A program made the position numbers and the translations under genes. The notes under the pieces were generated by a model, which did no database searches, was not told where the DNA came from, and saw nothing but the letters and a program-made list of their open reading frames with translations. Positions 9,553 to 18,337 of a stretch of 64,000 nucleotides of DNA are shown here, piece by piece (the stretch's first letter is position 1; every line of letters starts with the position of its first letter). The stretch covers positions 124,001 to 188,000 of the forward strand of contig LT598466.1 of assembly GCA_900074745.1 (NCBI GenBank), given 5' to 3'. The stretch is from Lachancea mirantina. Taxonomy: Eukaryota; Ascomycota; Saccharomycetes; Saccharomycetales; Saccharomycetaceae.

Positions 9553-11760
9553 ATGTCTGGGAGGTATAATTCTCTAGGTTACAAGCCGTCGCTGACCTCT
9601 TTGAATAACAATCCCGGAACAAGTATGGCGAGCCCATCAGGTGCCACTGCCGGCGCCACCGGGGGCGGAAGGCCCTTCAGGCCCTGTGCAAATTGTACCT
9701 GTTCGCCAGGGTTACTTTCAAGACAAGGAAGAAGGTCGTCGCTATTTGTGAGGCAGCTGATGGACAAACGGAAAGAACAGCTGGCGAAAGGGCTTGGTTC
9801 CAGAAGCAACGGTTCTGGAGAGTCTGTATATTCGTCTGACACAATATGTCAGGCGAGAAACGTGAACACAACCGAAAGACTTAAAGAGCTCAGAAAAAAA
9901 ATGAAGGAACACGATCTAGGCGTGTACATCGTGCCTAGCGAGGACGAGCACCAGTCTGAATACGTGTCGGCCGCAGACCAGAGACGTTCCTTCATTTCTG
10001 GGTTCACCGGGTCGGCTGGCGTGGCCTGCATTTCCAGAGACCTTTTGAACTTCAACGACGAAGATTCCGAGGGGAAATCGATTTTGAGCACCGACGGCCG
10101 CTACTTCAACCAGGCTTTACAGGAACTCGACTACAACTGGTCTCTGGTTAGACAAGGCGAGGATTCGCTTACGTGGCAAGAATGGTGTGTCAACGAGGCT
10201 AGCGAGATGTCGCTCAGTCTGGGAGGCAGAGTAGTTAAGATCGGCATAGACCCCAAGTTGATCAGCTACCGTGAGGTCACCGGGTATGAAAAACTGATTC
10301 GGAAGAAAACCTCAGAGACCACCAAGAGCAACGTTCAGTTTGTCGCCGTCACTGAGAATCTCGTCGACGCTATATGGGGTCAATTTGAGCCTTTGCCCGT
10401 TAGAGCTTGCAATGACCTGATTCACTTGAACCTGTCGTTCTCTGGCGAGAGTTTTGCCGACAAAAGGAAAAGAGTTCTAAGCAGGTTATCATGCACGATT
10501 CCAAGCTGCGACACGTTTTGCGTGGTGGCTCTCGACGAAATTTGCTGGCTGCTTAACCTGAGAGGATCTGACATTGCTTACAATCCTGTGTTCTATGCTT
10601 ATTTACTTCTCAGAGAAAATGAGACGCAACTTTTCACCAACAATCCCTTTGACGTCTCAATCAAAAAGTATTTCTCTGAGAGTAACATAACGGTGAGACC
10701 TTACGAAGAGATTTGGTCCGAATTAGAATCTACGGCCAGCGAAATGGCACAAAAGTCGAAAAAAATTGCCATACCGTCCGGCTCTCCTTGGCAAATCGTG
10801 CGAGTACTGCAAAATTCATCCTACCAAGAAATTCAGTCTCCAGTCGAGCTATTCAAGGCAGTGAAAAACGAAACAGAGATTAAAAACGCCCGTGCTGCTC
10901 AAGTCAAGGACGGTGTTTGTCTAGCACAGTATTTTGCTTGGTTAGAAGAACAATTGACGGTCAAGGACTCTTTGATAGATGAATACAGGGCTGCGTGCAA
11001 ACTGCTCGAGATCAGGAAAACTCAGCCCAATTTCAGGGGCAACTCCTTCGAGACTATCTCCTCTACAGGCGCTAACGCTGCCGTCATACATTACTCTCCT
11101 CCTGTAGAGAACTCTTCAATGATCGATCCGAGCAAGATATACCTCTGCGACAGTGGATCGCAGTTTTTGGAGGGAACCACTGATATAACGAGAACGCTCC
11201 ATTTCACGAAGCCCAGCAAAGAGGAAGTCGATAATTATACTTTGGTTTTGAAGGGTAATCTCGCTTTAGAAAGGCTTGTGTTTCCTTCAGGTACATCTGG
11301 CTATAATATAGATGTTATTGCGAGACAGTTTTTGTGGGAGCGTGGATTGGACTACAGACACGGTACAGGCCATGGTATCGGATCGTTTTTGAACGTGCAT
11401 GAGGGACCAATAGGAATTGGTTTTAGACCTCATTTAGTGAACTTCCCTCTGGAAGCGGGCAACATTATTTCCAACGAGCCCGGTTTTTATAAAGATGGAG
11501 AGTACGGACTCAGAATCGAGAATGATATGCTAATCAGCCAGGACGAAGGTCTCAGGTTCGGTGAACACTCCTTTTTGAAATTCGAAAATATCACTATGGT
11601 TCCCTATTGCCGCAAACTAATAAACGTCAAAATGCTAACGCCTGAAGAGAAAAATCAAATTAATCACTACCATCGCCGCGTGTGGGAGTCCGTTGTGCAT
11701 TTTCTTCAACCACAGAGCATTGCGTTCAAATGGTTGAAGAGAGAAACTGCTGCGTTGTGA
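9553..11760 (+). CDS. FRA1: Fra1, aminopeptidase P-fold repressor of the iron regulon
   Basis: In yeast Fra1 works with Fra2 and Grx3/Grx4 to report mitochondrial Fe-S status to the Aft1 activator. The protein has 735 residues (yeast 749) and belongs to the M24B X-prolyl aminopeptidase family. A fungal-specific Cys-containing N-terminus (PFRPCANCTCSPGLLSRQGRR region) precedes two creatinase N-like domains and the pita-bread catalytic domain. All metal ligands expected for aminopeptidase P are present: the Asp in LCDSGSQ, the Asp in GTTDITRT, the His in HGTGHGIG, and the Glu residues in SNEPGFY and RIEND. Whether it acts as a peptidase is not settled by sequence. The frame extends eleven codons upstream to a GTG; the first ATG, at 9553, is chosen. 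It is followed in the same direction by ISA1, another Fe-S gene, as in S. cerevisiae. Confidence 0.95.
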   Translation: MSGRYNSLGYKPSLTSLNNNPGTSMASPSGATAGATGGGRPFRPCANCTCSPGLLSRQGRRSSLFVRQLMDKRKEQLAKGLGSRSNGSGESVYSSDTICQARNVNTTERLKELRKKMKEHDLGVYIVPSEDEHQSEYVSAADQRRSFISGFTGSAGVACISRDLLNFNDEDSEGKSILSTDGRYFNQALQELDYNWSLVRQGEDSLTWQEWCVNEASEMSLSLGGRVVKIGIDPKLISYREVTGYEKLIRKKTSETTKSNVQFVAVTENLVDAIWGQFEPLPVRACNDLIHLNLSFSGESFADKRKRVLSRLSCTIPSCDTFCVVALDEICWLLNLRGSDIAYNPVFYAYLLLRENETQLFTNNPFDVSIKKYFSESNITVRPYEEIWSELESTASEMAQKSKKIAIPSGSPWQIVRVLQNSSYQEIQSPVELFKAVKNETEIKNARAAQVKDGVCLAQYFAWLEEQLTVKDSLIDEYRAACKLLEIRKTQPNFRGNSFETISSTGANAAVIHYSPPVENSSMIDPSKIYLCDSGSQFLEGTTDITRTLHFTKPSKEEVDNYTLVLKGNLALERLVFPSGTSGYNIDVIARQFLWERGLDYRHGTGHGIGSFLNVHEGPIGIGFRPHLVNFPLEAGNIISNEPGFYKDGEYGLRIENDMLISQDEGLRFGEHSFLKFENITMVPYCRKLINVKMLTPEEKNQINHYHRRVWESVVHFLQPQSIAFKWLKRETAAL

Positions 11761-12235
11761 ACAGCTACGCCTCCACGTGAGCGAAGCCCCCGGGCCAAGC
11801 GCTGGTGAATGTAGGGCAAGCTCACAATCTGCTGATGATTGTACAATATAGACACGAAATGAGAGGCGGCAAAAGGGCATGGAATTTCGTTACCCACAGC
11901 CGCTTTCAGAAAAATATTGCTCAAAAAAACCGGATGACTATAAGCATAACCATAAGAGGCCTAAGCGAACTGGAGTATGTTTACCCAGTATGGAGACGCT
12001 TAGCATAGTGGCATAAGAGGCCGGTATGAGAGGGCTACTCACGCCTCTGGTGTCCATTAGTAAAACATTTCAATCTGATTGGATCGTACATTTACGTAAA
12101 GAATGATAATTATAAGTGAACTTGAAGCCGATGTTCGTAAAAGTGGTCATCACACTTATGAGGCATACCTGAATGAGCACCTTATTGACAACTCGACTGG
12201 AATAGAGCTTGATGTTAAACTGAGTTTAGATTAGA
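11761..12235. other. Intergenic space FRA1-ISA1
   Basis: This space holds the ISA1 promoter. The 11-mer CATAAGAGGCC occurs twice in the same orientation, at 11951-11961 and 12012-12022. No RNA gene or further coding frame is supported. Confidence 0.5.
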
Positions 12236-13033
12236 ATGCTAGTATTAACTCGTCATAACCTTGTGACCGGAAAGGTCTGGTTTGTGAAACAGTTCTCTGT
12301 GGCTACGACATTGCAAAATTACGGAAGAGGGAGAGGAAGGAGAGAAGGTATCTTCCGGGGCGAAAGTAACAGAAGATTTCTCCAGACAAATAATGTTTCT
12401 AACCGATTAGAGGGAAACCAAACTACGCGTTGGGGGTTTAACTTTGTGACCCCTTCTGCTCGGGATGGCACTACCTCCTCTAAGGGATTTTTCGTCCCTC
12501 GGGACAGAAAGGAAGAGCCCGCCAAGGAACCTGCTACTACTGCTGGGAAGAATGCGACGGATTCGAAATGGTCCACTTACTCTCTTCCGTCCAAGGAAAC
12601 TTTGACGAAGCAGAAGAACGAAATCGAAGAACAGAAGGCCAAGACTGAAAATGCGGCGGCGGCCGCGTCGCTTTCGAAACCGAAACCAAAGAGAAGACTG
12701 AGACCCAGGAAGGCCCTGATATCTCTGTCACCCAATGCCATTTTGCATTTGAAGGCGCTTTTGAACCAACCGAACCCGAAATTGATTCGCATAGGTGTGA
12801 AAAACAGAGGTTGTTCAGGCCTGACTTACAATCTAGAGTACATCACAGAGCCTGGCAAGTTCGACGAAGTTGTCGAGCAGGATGGCGTCAAAGTCATCAT
12901 AGATTCCAAGGCTCTGTTCAGCATAGTGGGCAGCGAGATGGATTGGATAGACGACACACTGTCATCTCGTTTTGTGTTTAAAAACCCAAATTCGAAGGGA
13001 ACGTGCGGATGCGGCGAGAGCTTCATGGTTTAG
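12236..13033 (+). CDS. ISA1: Mitochondrial Fe-S cluster assembly protein Isa1
   Basis: A-type Fe-S assembly factor of the mitochondrial matrix, needed with Isa2 and Iba57 for 4Fe-4S proteins such as aconitase and for lipoate and biotin synthesis. It has 265 residues (yeast 250). The N-terminus is rich in Arg, Ser and Thr and nearly free of acidic residues (presequence). A Lys/Glu/Ala-rich linker of about 100 residues follows, then the HesB/IscA domain. The three ligand cysteines are present: C193 in NRGCSGLTY, and C257 and C259 in GTCGCGESF close to the C-terminus. The ATG at 12236 is the first in frame. It lies between FRA1 and HSP104 in the same orientation, as in S. cerevisiae apart from TPO1. 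Confidence 0.95.
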   Translation: MLVLTRHNLVTGKVWFVKQFSVATTLQNYGRGRGRREGIFRGESNRRFLQTNNVSNRLEGNQTTRWGFNFVTPSARDGTTSSKGFFVPRDRKEEPAKEPATTAGKNATDSKWSTYSLPSKETLTKQKNEIEEQKAKTENAAAAASLSKPKPKRRLRPRKALISLSPNAILHLKALLNQPNPKLIRIGVKNRGCSGLTYNLEYITEPGKFDEVVEQDGVKVIIDSKALFSIVGSEMDWIDDTLSSRFVFKNPNSKGTCGCGESFMV

Positions 13034-13432
13034 GCACCGCGAGACTAAGGCATTTACAGAAAAAGCCCTGACACTATAAGTCCGGGCAGGAACGGAGGCT
13101 CTGGGCTTATCCTAGAATTTCCCACGAGCCCTATTTGGGCATAGCAGAGGACGAGAGCATTTGCTTATTATTACATTTATTCTTAAGTTATTTAAACGAT
13201 ATTATTTATTACCAAACCACACACATAATCCGGAGATCAAAACTAGGACGAGGTTCCTCGTATCTGATACCACTGCAAGAGGTGGTGATTCTGCTCCGGC
13301 GAAAGCACAGAATATGAGATAAGACGTTTACGCTGACCGACCCACCAAATGATCGTTTGTCACGAATAAATTATGGATCATAGTTCACGTGATCAATGAA
13401 TGTCATGATCAACGTATAAAGTGACCATAAAA

Positions 13433-13445
13433 TTCCGGAACCTTC
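13433..13445 (+). promoter_or_regulatory. Heat-shock element (Hsf1 site)
   Basis: TTCcgGAAccTTC is an exact set of three alternating nTTCn/nGAAn units with 2-base spacers, the canonical Hsf1 trimer site. It lies about 200 bp upstream of the HSP104 ATG. A further TTC and GAA nearby may extend it. Confidence 0.9.
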
Positions 13446-13473
13446 TTGCAGGTTCGAGTAGAAAAGGGAACTT

Positions 13474-13478
13474 AGGGG
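13474..13478 (+). promoter_or_regulatory. Stress-response element AGGGG
   Basis: An AGGGG core (Msn2/Msn4 site) lies 170 bp upstream of the HSP104 ATG; a second copy lies at 13551-13555. Combined HSE plus STRE control is known for S. cerevisiae HSP104. Confidence 0.7.
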
Positions 13479-13537
13479 AACAGTCTCGTGGCTTCTGGAT
13501 TCATCAAGTGACAACCGCGATATTTTCATTGGACAAG

Positions 13538-13545
13538 TATATAAG
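13538..13545 (+). promoter_or_regulatory. HSP104 TATA box
   Basis: TATATAAG lies 102 bp upstream of the ATG and 93 bp downstream of the heat-shock element, the normal arrangement in a strongly inducible yeast promoter. Confidence 0.8.
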
Positions 13546-13646
13546 GATAAAGGGGACAGTGGATTTTCAAACTGCTTTAAACTCTTTCATAACTACCTTC
13601 ACTGCAGATTAGACGATAATACGTTCAAACAAATATACTACACAAG

Positions 13647-16364
13647 ATGAACGACGAGACTCAATTTACAGAAAGAGCTTTAACGATAGTTACGCTAGCA
13701 CAGAAGTTAGCACAAGATCACCAACATGCTCAATTGCAACCAATCCACTTTCTTGCAGCGTTTGTGGAAACCCCCGAAGATGGTTCAAAGCCTTACCTGG
13801 AGAATTTGATCGAAAAGGCCAGGTACGATTATGATACGTTTAGAAGAGTAGTGAACAGACATCTGGTGCGGATTCCACAGCAAAACCCAGCTCCTGCACA
13901 AGTTACTCCAAGCTACAGCACGGGCCAGGTGTTGCAAGAAGCTATCAAGATACAGAAACAGCAAAAAGACTCCTTCATCGCTCAGGACCACATTCTGTTT
14001 GCGCTTTTCACCGATTCTAGCATACAACAGATTTTCAAGGAAGCGCAGGTGGAAATTGAGGCCATAAAGCAACAGGCCCTGGAAATGCGTGGCAACCAGA
14101 AGATTGACTCGCGTGGCGCCGACACCAGCACGCCTTTAGAGTATTTGTCCAAATACGCCATTGATATGACGGAACAGGCGCGCGAAGGTAAGATCGATCC
14201 GGTCATCGGGCGTGAAGAAGAGATCAGAAGCACAATACGAGTTCTAGCCCGGAGAATCAAGTCGAACCCTTGCCTCATCGGTGAGCCTGGTATTGGTAAG
14301 ACTGCCATCATTGAGGGCGTAGCCCAAAGAATCATTGACGATGACGTTCCAACAATTCTACAAGGATCTAAACTTTTCAGTCTAGACCTTGCCGCTCTCA
14401 CGGCCGGCGCCAAGTACAAAGGTGACTTTGAAGAGAGACTAAAGGGTGTTTTGAAGGAAATTGAAGACTCAAAGACTTTGATTGTCCTTTTCATCGATGA
14501 AATTCACATGCTTATGGGCAACGGCAAAGACGACGCGGCCAACATTTTGAAACCGGCGTTGTCCAGAGGACAACTTAAGGTAATTGGTGCAACGACCAAC
14601 AATGAGTACAGATCGATCGTTGAAAAAGACGGCGCTTTTGAGAGAAGATTCCAAAAAATTGATGTACAAGAGCCTAGTGTGAGACAGACCGTGGCAATTC
14701 TTCGTGGTTTGCAACAGAAGTACGAGATTCATCATGGTGTGAGGATTTTGGACAGCTCTTTAGTTACTGCGGCCCAGCTCGCAAAGCGTTACCTGCCATA
14801 CCGGAGATTGCCTGATTCCGCACTCGATCTAGTGGATATCTCGTGTGCCGGCGTTGCTGTGGCAAGAGATTCGAAGCCGGAAGAACTGGACTCTAAAGAA
14901 CGTCAACTTCACCTTTTGCAAGTTGAAATTAAGGCTTTAGAGAGAGACGAAGAGGCGGATCCTACCACTAAGGAAAGGCTGCAGCAGGCGAGGCAAAAGG
15001 AGGCCTCCTTAAAGGAGGAGCTGGAGCCTTTGAGACAGAGATACAATGAAGAAAGACAAGGCCACGAAGAACTCACAAAGGCGAAAAAGAAGTTGGATGA
15101 ATTGGAAAACAAAGCTTTGGATGCTGAGCGTCGCTACGATACCGCGACTGCGGCTGACTTAAGATATTTTGCCATTCCTGACATCAAAAAACAAATTGAG
15201 GAGCTTGAGAACCAAGTGGCAGAAGAGGAAAGACGGGCAGGCGCAGGCGCTATGGTCCAGAACGTGGTTGACAGTGATACCATTGCAGAGACCGCTGCGA
15301 GATTGACAGGCATTCCAGTCAACAAATTGACAGAGTCTGAGAATGAAAAATTGATCCACATGGAAAGAGAACTCTCCTCTGAGGTTGTTGGACAGATGGA
15401 AGCGATCAAAGCTGTCTCAAATGCTGTGCGGCTATCGAGATCAGGTCTCGCAAATCCTCGGCAGCCCGCCTCGTTTCTTTTCCTGGGATTGTCGGGATCT
15501 GGTAAGACGGAACTTGCCAAGAGAATTGCTGCTTTCTTGTTTAACGACGCTGACGCTATGATCAGAGTCGATTGTTCTGAGTTGAGCGAAAAGTACTCGG
15601 TTTCGAAGCTTCTTGGTACCACTGCGGGATACGTTGGGTATGAGGAAGGTGGTTTTTTGACCAACCAATTGCAGCGCAAGCCATACTCGGTCCTATTGTT
15701 CGACGAGGTGGAAAAAGCCCATCCTGATGTGCTAACCGTCATGTTGCAAATGCTGGATGACGGCAGATTGACATCAGGTGCGGGAAAGACGATTAACTGC
15801 TCGAACTGTATTGTCATTATGACCTCAAACCTAGGAGCCTCTTTCATCAACGCTCAGCCTGGCGCAAAGATTGAAGAATCGACGAAGGGACTTGTCATGG
15901 GCGCCGTCAAGCAGCACTTCAGACCCGAATTTTTGAACAGAATTTCGAGTATTGTGGTGTTCAATAAGCTGTCGCACAAGGCCATTCACCGCATTGTCGA
16001 CATCAGATTGAAGGAAATTGAGGAACGATTCGAGGAAAATGACAAGCACTACAAACTCGATGTTTCACCCGAAGCCAAGTCGTTTTTGTCGAAGTATGGC
16101 TACTCCGAAGACATGGGCGCGCGGCCACTCAACCGGTTGATCCAGAACGAGATTTTGAACCGCATGGCCCTCCGCATCTTGAAGGGACAGATCAGAGACA
16201 AAGAAACCGTGCACGTTATTTTGAAGAAGAAGAAGGAGCACGAGGGTCTGGACCAAGAATTAGAGGTCTTGCCTAATCACGAAAATGGCGATGTCGACAT
16301 GGACGTTGACAACGGGTGGGACGACATCGAAGACGAAATCGACGACGCCACACCTCTCGACTAA
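13647..16364 (+). CDS. HSP104: Hsp104 protein disaggregase (ClpB/Hsp100 AAA+)
   Basis: Hexameric ATPase that, with Hsp70/Hsp40, pulls proteins out of aggregates and fragments prion fibres; cytosolic and nuclear. It has 905 residues (yeast 908). Domains in order: N-terminal Clp repeat domain (1-150), NBD1 with Walker A GEPGIGKT at 212-219, a long Glu/Lys/Gln-rich coiled-coil middle domain (about 410-530), NBD2 with Walker A GLSGSGKT at 614-621, and a small C-terminal domain ending in an acidic tail. Walker A positions agree to the residue with yeast K218 and K620. The tail ends DDATPLD rather than the yeast DDLD-type end used for TPR cochaperone binding, so that contact may be weaker. It closes the YLL031-YLL026 synteny block. 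Confidence 0.97.
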   Translation: MNDETQFTERALTIVTLAQKLAQDHQHAQLQPIHFLAAFVETPEDGSKPYLENLIEKARYDYDTFRRVVNRHLVRIPQQNPAPAQVTPSYSTGQVLQEAIKIQKQQKDSFIAQDHILFALFTDSSIQQIFKEAQVEIEAIKQQALEMRGNQKIDSRGADTSTPLEYLSKYAIDMTEQAREGKIDPVIGREEEIRSTIRVLARRIKSNPCLIGEPGIGKTAIIEGVAQRIIDDDVPTILQGSKLFSLDLAALTAGAKYKGDFEERLKGVLKEIEDSKTLIVLFIDEIHMLMGNGKDDAANILKPALSRGQLKVIGATTNNEYRSIVEKDGAFERRFQKIDVQEPSVRQTVAILRGLQQKYEIHHGVRILDSSLVTAAQLAKRYLPYRRLPDSALDLVDISCAGVAVARDSKPEELDSKERQLHLLQVEIKALERDEEADPTTKERLQQARQKEASLKEELEPLRQRYNEERQGHEELTKAKKKLDELENKALDAERRYDTATAADLRYFAIPDIKKQIEELENQVAEEERRAGAGAMVQNVVDSDTIAETAARLTGIPVNKLTESENEKLIHMERELSSEVVGQMEAIKAVSNAVRLSRSGLANPRQPASFLFLGLSGSGKTELAKRIAAFLFNDADAMIRVDCSELSEKYSVSKLLGTTAGYVGYEEGGFLTNQLQRKPYSVLLFDEVEKAHPDVLTVMLQMLDDGRLTSGAGKTINCSNCIVIMTSNLGASFINAQPGAKIEESTKGLVMGAVKQHFRPEFLNRISSIVVFNKLSHKAIHRIVDIRLKEIEERFEENDKHYKLDVSPEAKSFLSKYGYSEDMGARPLNRLIQNEILNRMALRILKGQIRDKETVHVILKKKKEHEGLDQELEVLPNHENGDVDMDVDNGWDDIEDEIDDATPLD

Positions 16365-17419
16365 ACGAAAAAAATAGCCTGCACAAACAAATTTAATAAT
16401 AGCAATGTATAAATCTTAAAAGACTACTGAATAATGTAATCCGACCGACAAGCTCTTTGATAGTTTTTTATTCTTGGATAGCTGACGGGCCCTATGGCTT
16501 GCTTACGTACAAAAAAAGTAGTACACATAACATATTACGAAACCAAACCACGTGACCCATTGGCATCTCAAGCATCTCAAAGCTCTCTTTTATAGCCGCC
16601 ACACGCCACACCGCGCACATGACAAAAACCGTGTGAAAACGACACTTCAAACAACAAAGTCTCATCGCCGCAAAGCGACTAGTACCTACCAGCTACTTTA
16701 TAGTTACCCTGCAACACCGTTAAATGCGATATCAACATACGTGGAACACACGCCCGCTTGAAACCTTAGTGAGGCGGCTTACCTCACGTCGCTGCAAATC
16801 GATGAAATCACTGTTACCTTGCGTCTAGCCAGCCCGGTTATTGCATTGTCCTTTGTTGTTCATTTGTTGGCAAGGTACTCCAGTACGGCAGCTTGGCGAA
16901 ACCTCGGCAAGACGCGGATGCGTACAAAACGATACTCACCGCGTTCCGCCAACTTGATGCACGTCAAGCTGACGTCAAAATCACAGTCGAGAACGAAGAG
17001 ACGTACAAGAGGACTTAGCCACAGACGGGCTCGTGGCCGACTATAGGTTTTGTTGGATAGCGCTCAGACGCAAACGTAGTAAGGGCCGCCGAGACTCAGC
17101 ATTCCTTTGAGTGGGCCTGCGGAAAAATCTAAGCACGCTTCTAACTGGCCTAGGGTGCCTGTTTCGGTAAACCACTTTTCCCACCAACTCTGCTGGCCCA
17201 CCAAAGGGGGTTCATAGGTCTCCGTAGAGGTCGTTTTCAAGCCGTGGGGGTTACCCCCTTTTTCCAACAAATTTCATGGCGCCGCCTAGTCAGTGGGGTA
17301 GGAACGTTTTTGTGGCAGGTAGTTCGCGTCTATCGCGGGCATCGGCGGCTCTTTATAAGGAGAACGGATTGAGCCATGGGGACGTGTCGAAACGGTGTTA
17401 CGCTTGGGGGTGTGTTAAA

Positions 17420-17458
17420 AACAACAACAGCAACAGCAACAACAACAACAACAACAGC
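17420..17458. repeat. Trinucleotide microsatellite (AAC/AGC)13
   Basis: Thirteen triplets in a row, ten AAC and three AGC, lie 0.9 kb upstream of ACC1. One frame would read as Asn/Ser, but it belongs to no supported gene. Confidence 0.9.
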
Positions 17459-17717
17459 CACATCATCTACCACAAACCTTCATAACACAGCATTGACTTT
17501 TTCGGTTTTATAAAAAGTGTTTTGATTGGATTTATACAACAAGTTCACGTTGTCTACAGGTTTTGGAAGAAAGATCAAAAAAGTTAAGGAGCTTTTTTCG
17601 CGTGGTATTTTATTCAAACAATCTCGGAATCAATTGTAGTAATTGACCCGACCCAATACTTGAAAAGCGTGTGTCTTAGTTTTTGAGAGCCGCTTGAAAA
17701 GGTGTTTCGAGAAGAGA

Positions 17718-18177
17718 GTAAGTTAATTTTTTCATGTCGCGGTCACGTGAGAGGGAGAGGTTAGAGCGCAGAGCGTAGAGCGCAGACTACAGCAAGGTTT
17801 CTAGCATGGTGGCCTCAGCGCGATGATGATTTCAGACGAAAGTTTTTCCGGGCGGCCACGCGACCTTTTTTTTCCACCTTTCGCGGGAACCACCACGGGC
17901 GCTCCAGACGTGCGGCAAGGCTCGCGAGGGACCGAATTTCCAACAAAATTTTCGGATGCCATGAGCGACCGCTGAGCTGATTGCACGAGGAAGGCGCGGG
18001 AGGGAAAGAAGAGCTAAGCGACTCCAGTGTGTGGCAAACGATTCACGCGGCGCTTGGTTTAATTTTTTTTTTTCCTCTCAGTCTGGTTTCTTCGAGGGAC
18101 AAAGCTCGTTTCGCGGTTTCCCATTTCTCTCTCAATTTTGTCATGTACAAATCACCAAACTAACAATTGTTTTCTAG
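17718..18177 (+). other. Candidate intron in the ACC1 leader
   Basis: The 3' end looks real: a branch-point-like AACTAAC (18158-18164), then a pyrimidine-rich stretch and acceptors TTTTCTAG (to 18177) or AGCAG (to 18180), 14-17 bases after the branch A. The in-frame extension of ACC1 opens exactly here, because the frame's upstream stop TAA is part of the branch site. The best donor I can find is GTAAGT at 17718, giving about 460 nt. Joining that donor does not add an ATG in frame. A weaker alternative joins a short ATG frame at 17734-17773 in phase, but its donor (GTAGAG) is poor. The acceptor is moderately supported; the donor is a guess. Confidence 0.4.
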
Positions 18178-18180
18178 CAG

Positions 18181-18337
18181 GCTCTTGAGACCTTTCAAAT
18201 CATTTTCTAAGTGCTTCTCGTTAGCTTCGAAGTGCCGATACCGGCTTACATCTTCTCTGCAGAGCAGAAACCATTATAAATTTCTATTACGGGAGTTCCC
18301 ACTACGCAGTATTCACATTCACAGTCATATTTCAAAA
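18181..18337 (+). other. In-frame mitochondrial-targeting-like extension of ACC1
   Basis: The ACC1 frame stays open about 57 codons upstream of its ATG. The translation is rich in Arg, Lys, Ser, Phe and Leu and lacks acidic residues until codon 45, as in SRLLRPFKSFSKCF and SKCRYRLTSSLQSR: a typical matrix presequence. There is no ATG in it. In S. cerevisiae the duplicate HFA1 makes mitochondrial acetyl-CoA carboxylase from an upstream non-AUG start; a species with one gene would need both forms from it. Use of this leader is inference. Confidence 0.55.

Larger units (their letters stand above)
13034..13646 (+). promoter_or_regulatory. HSP104 promoter region
   Basis: This 613-bp space carries a perfect three-unit heat-shock element, two AGGGG stress elements, a TATA box and TCACGTGA at 13385-13392, all upstream of HSP104. 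The part nearest ISA1 shows nothing recognisable. Confidence 0.75.
16365..18337. other. Long gene-poor junction between HSP104 and ACC1
   Basis: Nearly 2 kb lies between two synteny blocks that are separate in S. cerevisiae (HSP104 on chromosome XII, ACC1 on XIV). It has no ATG-initiated frame that I can identify. Two frames that read like protein but lack an ATG converge here: plus 16806-17018 and minus 17064-17270, with stop codons 45 bp apart. It also holds an AAC/AGC microsatellite (17420-17458), TCACGTGA at 17743-17750, a GTAAGT donor-like site (17718), a branch/acceptor pair (18158-18180) and the in-frame leader of ACC1 (18181-18337). The distal half contains the ACC1 promoter. Confidence 0.6.

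Noticed and set aside
17276-17485. 69-codon ATG frame ending in poly-Asn
   Set aside because: The Asn run is the AAC microsatellite; the rest has no similarity and the frame lies in a promoter-like region.
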